DNA from: an uncultured Ellagibacter sp.
Lineage (GTDB): Bacteria; Actinomycetota; Coriobacteriia; Coriobacteriales; Eggerthellaceae
Direction: 5' to 3'
Assembly (NCBI GenBank): GCA_934613165.1
Contig: CAKTSW010000012.1
Coordinates: forward strand, 1-13,138
Length of the DNA stretch: 13,138 bases
Shown here: piece after piece, positions 6,918-12,991 of the stretch
Position numbering within the stretch: the first letter of the stretch is position 1
How the letters are laid out: every line of letters starts with the position of its first letter
The notes under the pieces: model-generated
Database searches by the model: none
What the model was told of the DNA's origin: nothing
Seen by the model: only the letters and a program-made list of their open reading frames with translations
Program-made: the position numbers and the translations under genes

Positions 6918-9042
6918 CGCCCCGAAAGACCTCTTCTTCGAGGAAGACGGGTTTTCGACGCTTGGCATGGCGGTTGCGTTGTTGGTGACGCTCTCGCTGG
7001 TGTTTTCGGCGGCGCAGGTGTATCGCGTGTCGTCCGCTTCGGCGGACGTGCAAGACGTGGCGGATGCCGCCGCTCTGGCTGCCGAAAACGAGGTCGCGGA
7101 GTTCATGATCGCTGTGCGCGCGTGCGATGCCGTCGTTCTTACGATGTCGCTTACCTGCGCGGTTTCGTACGGGCTCGGCGTTGCGGCGCTTTGCGTTCCT
7201 CCCCTGGCGGGCCTCGGGGCCGATCTTGTCAAATTAGGAGGCGAGGTTCTCAAGGCGCGCGACTCCTTTGCCGAAAAGGCCGCATCCGGGTTGAACCGGC
7301 TGCAGGAAGCGTTGCCGTTCCTCGCTGCGGCGAGCGCGGCATCCGTTGGCGACGCGAACTCGGGAGGAGCGCTTCCTTCCCGGTATTGCGCGATCGCGGT
7401 TCTCGTCCCGGCGAAAGGGGAAACCATAGAGGCGGGGTCGTCGTCAGCCCTTTCGGCGGCTAGGGACGCTGTCGAGGCGAACGCAGAGGAGCTTAAGGCG
7501 GCCTCCGAGGAGGCGGAACGCGCCGCCGAGAAGGCGAACGAGGCGAAGAGCCGCGCGTTCGCCCGCGATTGCGGCGACGCCCCTGCGTACTGCATGTACG
7601 AAAGGGCTCAGTCGCTTTCGGGAATAAGCTCCGTCCAAAACCCGCTGTTCCATAGCGTCGACGCATGGTCCTTCTCGGTTGCGCTCAACCGCGCGCAGGC
7701 TTACTACACCCTTCGGTTGAAGGAGGAGGCCCCCTCTTCCGGCTCCGTCGATGAGCAAGCGGGGTCAGCGCTGCGCAAGGTGTTCTACCGCTTCGCCGCA
7801 AACGAGCTTTCGCGGGGTTATGTAAGGGAATCCGATGATTCCTTCGACGCGTATTTTCCCGATTTACCGAGGAACACGCAGGAGATGAGGAAAACCTCGC
7901 TTTACGCGGAAGCGATTTTCCCGCTTGGAGAAGACGGGTCGGGCGGCGTCAGCCTGCATGCTTGGGAAGGTTGTCCGCTCGCGGGAGGGGCCGGGTTCGG
8001 CTCCATCGAGCAAATGGAATCGGGGAACTACGCAACGTGCCCCTCCTGCAAGTTCACCGCTGCGAGCTTGGGAAAGGTGGCGGCGGCTTCGAGCTCCATC
8101 CCCAACGGGTTCGAGTACCACTACGTTGCCGTCGCAGAGGCGGCCGACGAGTACGTCGAGGCTCGCAAAGCGCTCGACGAGGCATCGCGAGTGGCGAAAG
8201 ACCAGGCGGGAGGGTTGCTCGAGTCGTGCAAGAACGCCCTGGCTGAGGCCGCGAACGCACGTTTGCATGCGAACCCGCCGGGAAGCAAAGGCGCGATAGC
8301 GCTTGTGGTGAATACGCAGGCGGCGCCGGCGTCAACGGGATTCGAGAGCTCGTTCGTCGCCGATGCGGGGTCGCTTGGCGTTCGCGCCGCGGTTTCCGGG
8401 GCGACGCTGCTCGAGGAAGAAAGCGAGGAAGGCGAAACGGTCATCACCTCTTTGCTCGACGGATTCGCGCAGGACGGGGGTGGCGCGGTCGGTGCTGCCC
8501 GTGTGATTTTGGATTGCTGGTCGTTTTTGCTTGGTGCGTATTCCGAGGGGCAGCAGGCTTTGACGGACGCTGTGAAGCGGGCGCTCGATTCGATTCCGCT
8601 TTCGAGCGCGAGCGGGTTGGGTACGTGGACGGCTTCGAAGCTGTCGGGGATCGTGGCCGATTTGGGTCTTGAACCCGCGAATACGAAGGCGTTGAAGGCG
8701 GTGCTCGTGAATACGTCTCTTGTCGCCGACGCCGATGACGGTGCGTTCTCCGCACGGTACAAGTCGGTGAAAAGCGCGGCGCTTGAGGCGTCAGGGCCGT
8801 CGTCGAGTCTTTTCTCGTCGCTTGTCGGCAAAATGGAAAGCGGGGCCCTTGAAACATTGTCGGGAGCGGACGGCGTGATTGAGATCGTGGAGATCGAGCT
8901 TCCTGTAGGAGGAGTTCGCATTCCCTTGACGATAACGCTGCCCGATTACGTCGGCAAAGCTTCGGCGGGGGCGATTGAATCGATTGCGGACGCTGTGCGC
9001 TCGGCGGCGTCGAGCGTTACGGGGCTTAAGGAATGGAGGTGA
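6901..9042 (+). CDS. Large TadG-like exported pilus-associated protein (713 aa)
   Basis: I do not recognise a named family over the full length. Residues ~18-40 form a single membrane segment (GFSTLGMAVALLVTLSLVF), followed by DVQDVADAAALAAE at 49-62. That motif resembles the DAAALAAA signature behind the anchor of TadG-type proteins, hence the TadG-like call. A second hydrophobic stretch lies at ~77-113. Two Ala/Glu-rich helical segments (~182-226 and ~405-455) look like coiled-coil arms. They flank a Cys-containing central domain with CPSC at 380-383. The C-terminal ~250 residues are Ser/Ala/Gly-rich with EIVEIELPVGGVRIPLTITLP near the end. The N terminus lacks Glu+5 and is not a prepilin. 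The ATG at 6901 has AGGAG nine bases upstream and overlaps tadE. It is probably a surface or tip component of the pilus; that role is inferred from position. Confidence 0.75.
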   Translation: MKRAGSAPKDLFFEEDGFSTLGMAVALLVTLSLVFSAAQVYRVSSASADVQDVADAAALAAENEVAEFMIAVRACDAVVLTMSLTCAVSYGLGVAALCVPPLAGLGADLVKLGGEVLKARDSFAEKAASGLNRLQEALPFLAAASAASVGDANSGGALPSRYCAIAVLVPAKGETIEAGSSSALSAARDAVEANAEELKAASEEAERAAEKANEAKSRAFARDCGDAPAYCMYERAQSLSGISSVQNPLFHSVDAWSFSVALNRAQAYYTLRLKEEAPSSGSVDEQAGSALRKVFYRFAANELSRGYVRESDDSFDAYFPDLPRNTQEMRKTSLYAEAIFPLGEDGSGGVSLHAWEGCPLAGGAGFGSIEQMESGNYATCPSCKFTAASLGKVAAASSSIPNGFEYHYVAVAEAADEYVEARKALDEASRVAKDQAGGLLESCKNALAEAANARLHANPPGSKGAIALVVNTQAAPASTGFESSFVADAGSLGVRAAVSGATLLEEESEEGETVITSLLDGFAQDGGGAVGAARVILDCWSFLLGAYSEGQQALTDAVKRALDSIPLSSASGLGTWTASKLSGIVADLGLEPANTKALKAVLVNTSLVADADDGAFSARYKSVKSAALEASGPSSSLFSSLVGKMESGALETLSGADGVIEIVEIELPVGGVRIPLTITLPDYVGKASAGAIESIADAVRSAASSVTGLKEWR
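9035..9042 (+). promoter_or_regulatory. Ribosome binding site deciding the second tadE start
   Basis: GGAGGTGA at 9035-9042 lies directly before the ATG at 9045 and overlaps the stop of the previous gene. It makes 9045 the start in preference to the in-frame ATG at 9033, which would place the ribosome binding site inside the coding region. Confidence 0.6.
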
Positions 9043-9044
9043 CG

Positions 9045-9497
9045 ATGGGCAAGATGCGTCGTCGGCTTTCGTCGGAAAACGGCCAGATGATGGTCGAGCT
9101 TGCGACGATGATGCCCGTGCTCATCATCGTCGCCGTGATGGCCGTGAACGCCGTTACGTTCTTTTCCGAATGCGCGGCGTTCGATCGCGTTGCACGCAAC
9201 GCGATTCGCATCCAGGCGACGTCTCCCGCTTACGGACAAGACGCGGGAGAAAGCGCTTCGCTCGTTCGCCAGACGATAGACGACGCGATGCGGGTTTCGG
9301 AGAAGGATTACCTCGATTTGGACGTCTCGGTTTCGGGGCGAGCAGGCGGGAAGAGCGCCTTTCGAGCGACGCTTTCGTTCTCTCCGACGCTGTTCGGCAT
9401 GGGGCTGAAACCGTCGATCTTCGGAGTGGATCTTCCGAAGATCGAGCACGCGACCGAGCTCGTCGTCGAACCCTATCGTCCAGGGATGTTGTTCTGA
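9045..9497 (+). CDS. Second TadE-like minor pilin
   Basis: The 150-residue product begins MGKMRRRLSSENG and then has |QMMVELATMMPVLIIVAVMAVNAVTFF: a basic leader, Gly|Gln cleavage point, Glu at +5 and a long hydrophobic helix. This is a TadE/TadF-type minor pseudopilin. The rest is a small soluble domain (~110 residues) with a single Cys near the helix and a strand-rich end. The start is set by GGAGGTGA immediately upstream; an ATG at 9033 is the alternative. The stop TGA shares one base with the next ATG (TGATG at 9495-9499). The first TadE-like gene of the operon is dissimilar after the helix, so this is a second type of minor subunit, not a recent copy. Confidence 0.82.
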   Translation: MGKMRRRLSSENGQMMVELATMMPVLIIVAVMAVNAVTFFSECAAFDRVARNAIRIQATSPAYGQDAGESASLVRQTIDDAMRVSEKDYLDLDVSVSGRAGGKSAFRATLSFSPTLFGMGLKPSIFGVDLPKIEHATELVVEPYRPGMLF

Positions 9498-10048
9498 TGG
9501 CGAGGCAGGGCGCGCGCGCGATGCGCGCTGCGGCGGGAATCGTTCTCGCAATCGCCGCTATCGCTGTATCGGGTGCGGTTTGCGGGTGGGCGGCGGGTGC
9601 CGACGCTGCGGCGAAGGCGTTGAGCTTGTCCGACGGTGGGACGGAGTATGGGCAGGTCAGCGCATCTTCGGAAAGCTGGTTCGAGGACGACCCAGCGGAT
9701 GATCAGCTCGCCGACGACGCGCAAGGCGTTTCGCTTGCAGGCGAGGCGACCGGCCTTGAGGCGGTGCCGTCGTGGTTCGCCCGCGAGCTCTTCTCCCTCG
9801 ATGGGGCGCGGAGCATTCGGGTGTCGGCTGCAGGAGACGTCGTGGGATTCGTCGTCTCATCCGACGAAGAGACTTCCATGGCTCGCTTTCGAGAAGCGCT
9901 TTGCCAGGGCGGGTGGACGGAATCGGAAACGGGGATTGAAGGATGCTCCGTCTTCGTGAAGCGGGAAGGGGAGTGCAGGTGGGCGATGGTTTCATGCATC
10001 CCGGTGGGGGATGCGACGAGCGTGGTGGTCCGGTGCGTTATCGATTAG
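9497..10048 (+). CDS. Exported Cys-containing protein of unknown function (183 aa)
   Basis: I do not recognise this protein. Residues ~12-34 form a signal peptide or N-terminal anchor (GIVLAIAAIAVSGAVCGWAAG) after a basic start, followed by an acidic, Ser/Asp-rich linker (~45-85). The C-terminal ~90 residues look like a small alpha/beta domain with five Cys (EALCQGG, EGCSVF, GECRWAMVSC, VRCV), probably disulfide-bonded outside the cell. There is no Glu+5 prepilin motif. The Cys in GAVCGWAAG does not form a convincing lipobox. It is translationally coupled to the preceding TadE-like gene by TGATG and overlapped by the DUF192 frame, so it belongs to the pilus operon. A minor structural or anchoring role is inference from context. 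Confidence 0.75.
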   Translation: MARQGARAMRAAAGIVLAIAAIAVSGAVCGWAAGADAAAKALSLSDGGTEYGQVSASSESWFEDDPADDQLADDAQGVSLAGEATGLEAVPSWFARELFSLDGARSIRVSAAGDVVGFVVSSDEETSMARFREALCQGGWTESETGIEGCSVFVKREGECRWAMVSCIPVGDATSVVVRCVID

Positions 10049-10416
10049 CCGAAAACCCAAGCGATGAAGCTGCGATGCGGGTCCCTTTGCGCATCGCAGC
10101 GAGCCTGTCGGGTCGTCTTCGGGGAATGCTCTTTTCGCCTGAGCAGCCGGGTGCGCTTCTGCTTGCGCCGTGCAGGGACGTTCACACCATCGGCATGCGG
10201 CACGACTTGGACATCGCGTTCATCGACGCCGATGGCGTGGTGGTCGAAGCTTACCGGGAGGTCGGTCCTATGAGGAGAGTTCGCTGCCGAGGGGCTGCGG
10301 CGACGATAGAGCGCTTTTCCGAAAGCGGGCCGTGGTTTAAGGCGGGCGATAGGGTTGGGATAAGCATTTTGCCTGATAGGTACAGGGTTGTAGAGAAGGA
10401 AGGGTTCAAACGATGA
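10033..10416 (+). CDS. DUF192 family protein
   Basis: The ~127-residue product is a DUF192 protein: RLRGMLFSPEQPGALLLAPCRDVHTIGMRHDLDIAFIDADGVVVEAYREV carries the family's xRGML box, the central (W)MRxxLDIxFID stretch and the following GxV strand. The biochemical role of DUF192 is not established. Some members are exported, but this one has no signal peptide and would be cytoplasmic. Start choice is uncertain. GTG at 10033 overlaps the previous gene by 16 bases; ATG at 10075 leaves a 26-base gap and also keeps the domain. An ATG at 9943 lies too far inside the previous gene. The TGA overlaps the next ATG (ATGA at 10413-10416), so it is coupled to the zinc-ribbon gene. Confidence 0.8.
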   Translation: MRYRLAENPSDEAAMRVPLRIAASLSGRLRGMLFSPEQPGALLLAPCRDVHTIGMRHDLDIAFIDADGVVVEAYREVGPMRRVRCRGAAATIERFSESGPWFKAGDRVGISILPDRYRVVEKEGFKR

Positions 10417-10646
10417 AAACATGCCCGATATGCAACGCGAAGGCGTTCGACGATATGGACGTTTGCTACGGATGCTTGCATCGGTTCGACGAGAAGCGGC
10501 CCCTCGCGTCTTCCGGCGATGTGGAATCAGCGGGCTCCGACGGCACGAGCGAGAAGATGCTCGTCATCAACGTGCCGCTTCCCCAGGGGGCGAAGGGCGT
10601 AAGGGTCGCCGTCGATTTCGATATCCCGGGCGACCCTTGTGCGTGA
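10413..10646 (+). CDS. Small zinc-ribbon protein (77 aa)
   Basis: The 77-residue product starts with MKTCPICNAKAFDDMDVCYGC: Cys4-x2-Cys7 and Cys18-x2-Cys21, a complete zinc-ribbon knuckle pair. After a polar linker (residues ~27-47) a short strand-rich tail follows (KMLVINVPLPQGAKGVRVAVDFDIP). The function is unknown; zinc ribbons of this kind often serve protein or nucleic acid binding. The start overlaps the DUF192 stop (ATGA) with AAGGAAGG upstream. It is the last gene of the operon and converges with the ModE-like gene, 23 bases away. I see no good intrinsic terminator between them. Confidence 0.78.
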   Translation: MKTCPICNAKAFDDMDVCYGCLHRFDEKRPLASSGDVESAGSDGTSEKMLVINVPLPQGAKGVRVAVDFDIPGDPCA

Positions 10647-10669
10647 AACGACGAAAAGGGGGAAGGGGT

Positions 10670-11014
10670 TTAGCCGATCAGGCGCTTGTATTCCTCTTCG
10701 GCGGCGGCTTGAACGCGACTGGCGATTTCCAGGTACGAATCGAGAAGGATGTTGCCCTCTTCGGTCAGGCTGCTGCCATGGGCGCCGTCGCGGTTGAGCA
10801 GCTGGATGTCGAGCGCCGACTCCGTTTCCTTGATGATGCGCCATGCCTTGCTGTACGCCATGCCGATGCTTTTCGCGGCGGCGTTCAGCGAGCCCTTTTC
10901 GCGCACGCCGAGGCACAAATCGGCGATGCCGCGACCGAAGAGCGAACCGCTTTCGGAGTTGGGATTCTTAATTGAAAGCCTGATGGTCGGCACGAGTTCG
11001 GTCAGTTGACTCAT
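10670..11014 (-). CDS. ModE-like lone winged-helix transcriptional regulator
   Basis: The 114-residue product resembles the N-terminal DNA-binding domain of ModE and LysR-type regulators. The helix-turn-helix is at ~40-62 (KGSLNAAAKSIGMAYSKAWRI), with a wing at ~71-85 (LLNRDGAHGSSLTEEG) and a helical tail. The molybdate-binding TOBE domains of full ModE (about 260 residues) are absent, so it either lacks a ligand domain or works with another partner. The N-terminal VPTIRLSIKNP stretch fits this subgroup. Reading on the reverse strand, AAAGGGGAA lies just before the ATG at 11012-11014. It sits 42 bases downstream of thrC with no terminator between, so co-transcription is likely. Its target is unknown. 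Confidence 0.85.
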   Translation of the reverse strand: MSQLTELVPTIRLSIKNPNSESGSLFGRGIADLCLGVREKGSLNAAAKSIGMAYSKAWRIIKETESALDIQLLNRDGAHGSSLTEEGNILLDSYLEIASRVQAAAEEEYKRLIG

Positions 11015-11056
11015 TGTTTCCCCTTTACTTTACGGCTTCTAATCATTGTCTCACGT

Positions 11057-12640
11057 TTAGCGGTCGGTTTTGCCGAGAAAGATTTCGGCAGCTTCCTCGA
11101 TATCCGCGGTCTGGTTGCCGATGACCTCCTCGAAGCGCGCGGTTGCGTCGTCGAGCACGGCGAGGTTGCGGGGGATGTCGTGCTTGCCCGTCTCTTTCGC
11201 CACGAGTTCGTTGAGCTTGCATCCCGAAAGCGCGGCGACGTCGGCGGGAAGCTCCTCTTTCGGGGCCATGCCGTGAAGCGCGCGATACACATTGTTGCCG
11301 AACTTCGCCCAATGAGCGGTGCTCGCGATGAGCACGGGGTTTTCGCCGCGAAGGTTCTCGGCGACCTTGTAGGCGACCGCGGTGTGCGGGTCGATGAGGT
11401 AGTCGTGCTCGTCGAGCACTTCCTTGATGGTGCGCAGGCACTCCTCGTCGTCGACCGAATCGGCGGCGAACTCGGCGCGCACCGCCTCGAACGTGTCGGC
11501 GTCGATGCGGAAGGCCTTCTTGTCGCGCAGGTCGCCCATCCATTTGCGGACGGCCTCGGCGTTGCGGTTGGAAAGCTCGAAGAGCAGGCGCTCGAGGTTC
11601 GACGAGACGAGGATGTCCATCGAAGGCGAGGGCGTGAGCTTGAATGCGCGATCCGCGATGTCGTACGCGCCGGTGTTGATGAAGTCGGTGAGCACGCGGT
11701 TCTCGTTGCTCGCGCAGAAGAGCATGTCGATCGGGCATCCCATGCGCTTCGCGTACCATGCCGCGAGGATATTGCCGAAGTTGCCGGTGGGGACGCAGAC
11801 GTCGATCGGGTCGCCCGCCTTCACCTTGCCGGCTTCGACGAGCTTCGCATAGCCGGAGAGGTAGTACACGATCTGAGGCATGAGGCGTCCCCAGTTGATG
11901 GAGTTCGCGCTTGAGAGCGTGACATTGTGCTCGGCGAGCAGCTTCGCTGCGAATCCCTCGTCGGAGAAAGCGTTCTTCACGCCGGTCTGGCAGTCGTCGA
12001 AGTTACCGCGAACGCCCCAGACCTGCACGTTTTCGCCTTCTTGCGTAACCATCTGCTTGCGCTGGATGTCGCTCGTGCCGCCGTCGGGGTAAAGCACGCC
12101 GATTCGGACGTGGTCGGCGTCCTTGAACCCCTCGAGCGCCGCCTTGCCGGTATCGCCCGACGTGGCGACGAGGATGAGGAAGTCGTGGTCGAGCTTTCCT
12201 TCCGAGGCGAGCTTTTCTGCGCTTGCGGAAAAGAAGCGCGGCAGGCATTGAAGCGCCATGTCCTTGAACGCGCTTGTGGGCCCGTGCCAGAGCTCCAGCA
12301 CGTGGGTCTTGTCGTCGAGCGAGGTGATGGGGCAGATGTCCTCGTCGTCGAACTGCGTTCCGTAGGCGCTTTCCATCAGGCTCTCGATGCGCTCGGCCGG
12401 CAGGTCGACGCCGAACGCGCGGTATACGAAGGCGGCGCGCTTCGCGTAGGGGAGCTTGGCGAGCCCGCAGATGTCGTCGAGCGAAAGGGTGGGCAGCTTC
12501 GCCGGGACGTAGAGACCCCCGCCGTGTGCCAAGCCGTTGATGACCGCCTGGGTGAAAGGTACGGGATCGTCGCAGAGCCCTCGCGTGTCGGAATATTCGT
12601 TGCTCGAGAGGACCGTCGTGGTCCCGGTGTTGTCAGCCAT
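11057..12640 (-). CDS. thrC: Threonine synthase
   Basis: The 527-residue product is a PLP-dependent threonine synthase (O-phosphohomoserine to threonine plus phosphate; last step of threonine synthesis, cytoplasmic). Lys126 in HGPTSAFKDMALQ is the Schiff-base lysine. SGDTGKAALEGF (161-172) is the phosphate-binding loop and SANSINWGRLMPQ (244-256) is the conserved substrate/PLP region. The N-terminal half (LAHGGGLYVP) and the long C-terminal domain match the longer bacterial/fungal class of ThrC. Length is complete. The ATG at 12638-12640 has AGAAGGG upstream on the reverse strand, and a promoter is visible ~35 bases further up. No leader peptide or riboswitch fits in the short 5' leader, so regulation, if any, is at the promoter. 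Confidence 0.96.
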   Translation of the reverse strand: MADNTGTTTVLSSNEYSDTRGLCDDPVPFTQAVINGLAHGGGLYVPAKLPTLSLDDICGLAKLPYAKRAAFVYRAFGVDLPAERIESLMESAYGTQFDDEDICPITSLDDKTHVLELWHGPTSAFKDMALQCLPRFFSASAEKLASEGKLDHDFLILVATSGDTGKAALEGFKDADHVRIGVLYPDGGTSDIQRKQMVTQEGENVQVWGVRGNFDDCQTGVKNAFSDEGFAAKLLAEHNVTLSSANSINWGRLMPQIVYYLSGYAKLVEAGKVKAGDPIDVCVPTGNFGNILAAWYAKRMGCPIDMLFCASNENRVLTDFINTGAYDIADRAFKLTPSPSMDILVSSNLERLLFELSNRNAEAVRKWMGDLRDKKAFRIDADTFEAVRAEFAADSVDDEECLRTIKEVLDEHDYLIDPHTAVAYKVAENLRGENPVLIASTAHWAKFGNNVYRALHGMAPKEELPADVAALSGCKLNELVAKETGKHDIPRNLAVLDDATARFEEVIGNQTADIEEAAEIFLGKTDR

Positions 12641-12676
12641 GTTGCAACCCTTCTTCCTGGATGTTTCGCAAGCACT

Positions 12677-12706
12677 ATACTACCTGCGAAAACGATGCGC
12701 CGACAA
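12677..12706 (-). promoter_or_regulatory. Probable promoter of thrC
   Basis: On the reverse strand TTGTCG (12706-12701) and TAGTAT (12682-12677) are 18 bases apart, each matching 4 of 6 consensus positions. The overlapping TATAGT matches 5 of 6 but leaves a 21-base spacer. Transcription would start near 12670, giving a ~30-base leader with the ribosome binding site. The position is right for a thrC-ModE-like unit. Confidence 0.5.
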
Positions 12707-12777
12707 TTATCTTCCATTCCATGCAATGCACAGCGGGGCGATAGGCTTCGACTCGAATAAGGCGTGAGCGGCATGCG

Positions 12778-12811
12778 CACTGCGCTGCGCATTCTCCGGT
12801 GCAACGCAGTG
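12778..12811. repeat. Long GC-rich hairpin between the divergent genes
   Basis: CACTGCG (12778-12784) pairs with CGCAGTG (12805-12811), and the stem continues inward through CT/AA (one mismatch) and GCGC/GTGC, giving 12 paired positions out of 13 around an 8-base loop. No T run follows on either strand, so it is not a standard intrinsic terminator. It lies outside both predicted core promoters. It could be a REP-like element or a regulator site; only one copy is visible here. Confidence 0.45.
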
Positions 12812-12862
12812 GGAAATCGCGTCTGTCGCGCCTCCAGCACGGTTTGCGTCATCAATCCGAAT

Positions 12863-12878
12863 ATTAACCGTGGCGAAT
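12863..12878. promoter_or_regulatory. Upstream dyad, possible operator half of the feoA pair
   Basis: ATTAACC-GT-GGCGAAT is a palindrome with two mismatched pairs. It shares the TTAACC core with the better dyad at 12957-12976; the centres are 96 bases apart. It lies upstream of the probable feoA promoter. Support is weak alone and rests on the similarity to the second site. Confidence 0.3.
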
Positions 12879-12921
12879 TTGTGAAAAATTAGCTGTAGAG
12901 AACAAAAAAGTTTGCTGCGGC

Positions 12922-12950
12922 TTCCAAAGAGGCGTCTTTTCCCGTAAGAT
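12922..12950 (+). promoter_or_regulatory. Tentative promoter of feoA
   Basis: TAAGAT (12945-12950) matches 4 of 6 positions of a -10 element. TTCCAA (12922-12927), 17 bases upstream, is a poor -35 (3 of 6), as expected if an activator or a non-optimal promoter is involved. The start would be near 12957, about 35 bases before the feoA ATG and at the first base of the dyad. Confidence 0.35.
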
Positions 12951-12956
12951 GAAATG

Positions 12957-12976
12957 TTGTTAACCACGGTTATCAA
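12957..12976. promoter_or_regulatory. 20-bp palindrome at the feoA transcription start (candidate operator)
   Basis: TTGTTAACC-AC-GGTTATCAA pairs at eight of nine symmetric positions, including the perfect TAACC-N2-GGTTA core. It begins at the predicted start point of feoA, a place typical for repressor binding. Iron-dependent repressors of the DtxR/IdeR type use sites built from similar GGTTA/TAACC words, but the order here is inverted, so the regulator is not identified. Confidence 0.45.
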
Positions 12977-12991
12977 AAGATGAGGTGGAAA

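Larger units (their letters stand above)
12641..12991. other. Divergent intergenic region between thrC and feoA
   Basis: This 351-base stretch contains no gene I can support. It holds, in order, the thrC leader and promoter (12641-12706, reverse), a GC-rich hairpin (12778-12811), a first dyad (12863-12878), an AT-rich segment with a probable forward promoter (12922-12950), a second dyad (12957-12976) and the feoA ribosome binding site (GAGGTGG, 12982-12988). A long reverse reading frame crosses it but lacks any protein-like character. Confidence 0.7.

Noticed and set aside
10633..10669. Hairpin CCCTT...AAGGG between the convergent genes as a terminator
   Set aside because: It has a five-base stem with a loop of about 20 bases and no T run on either strand; too weak to call.
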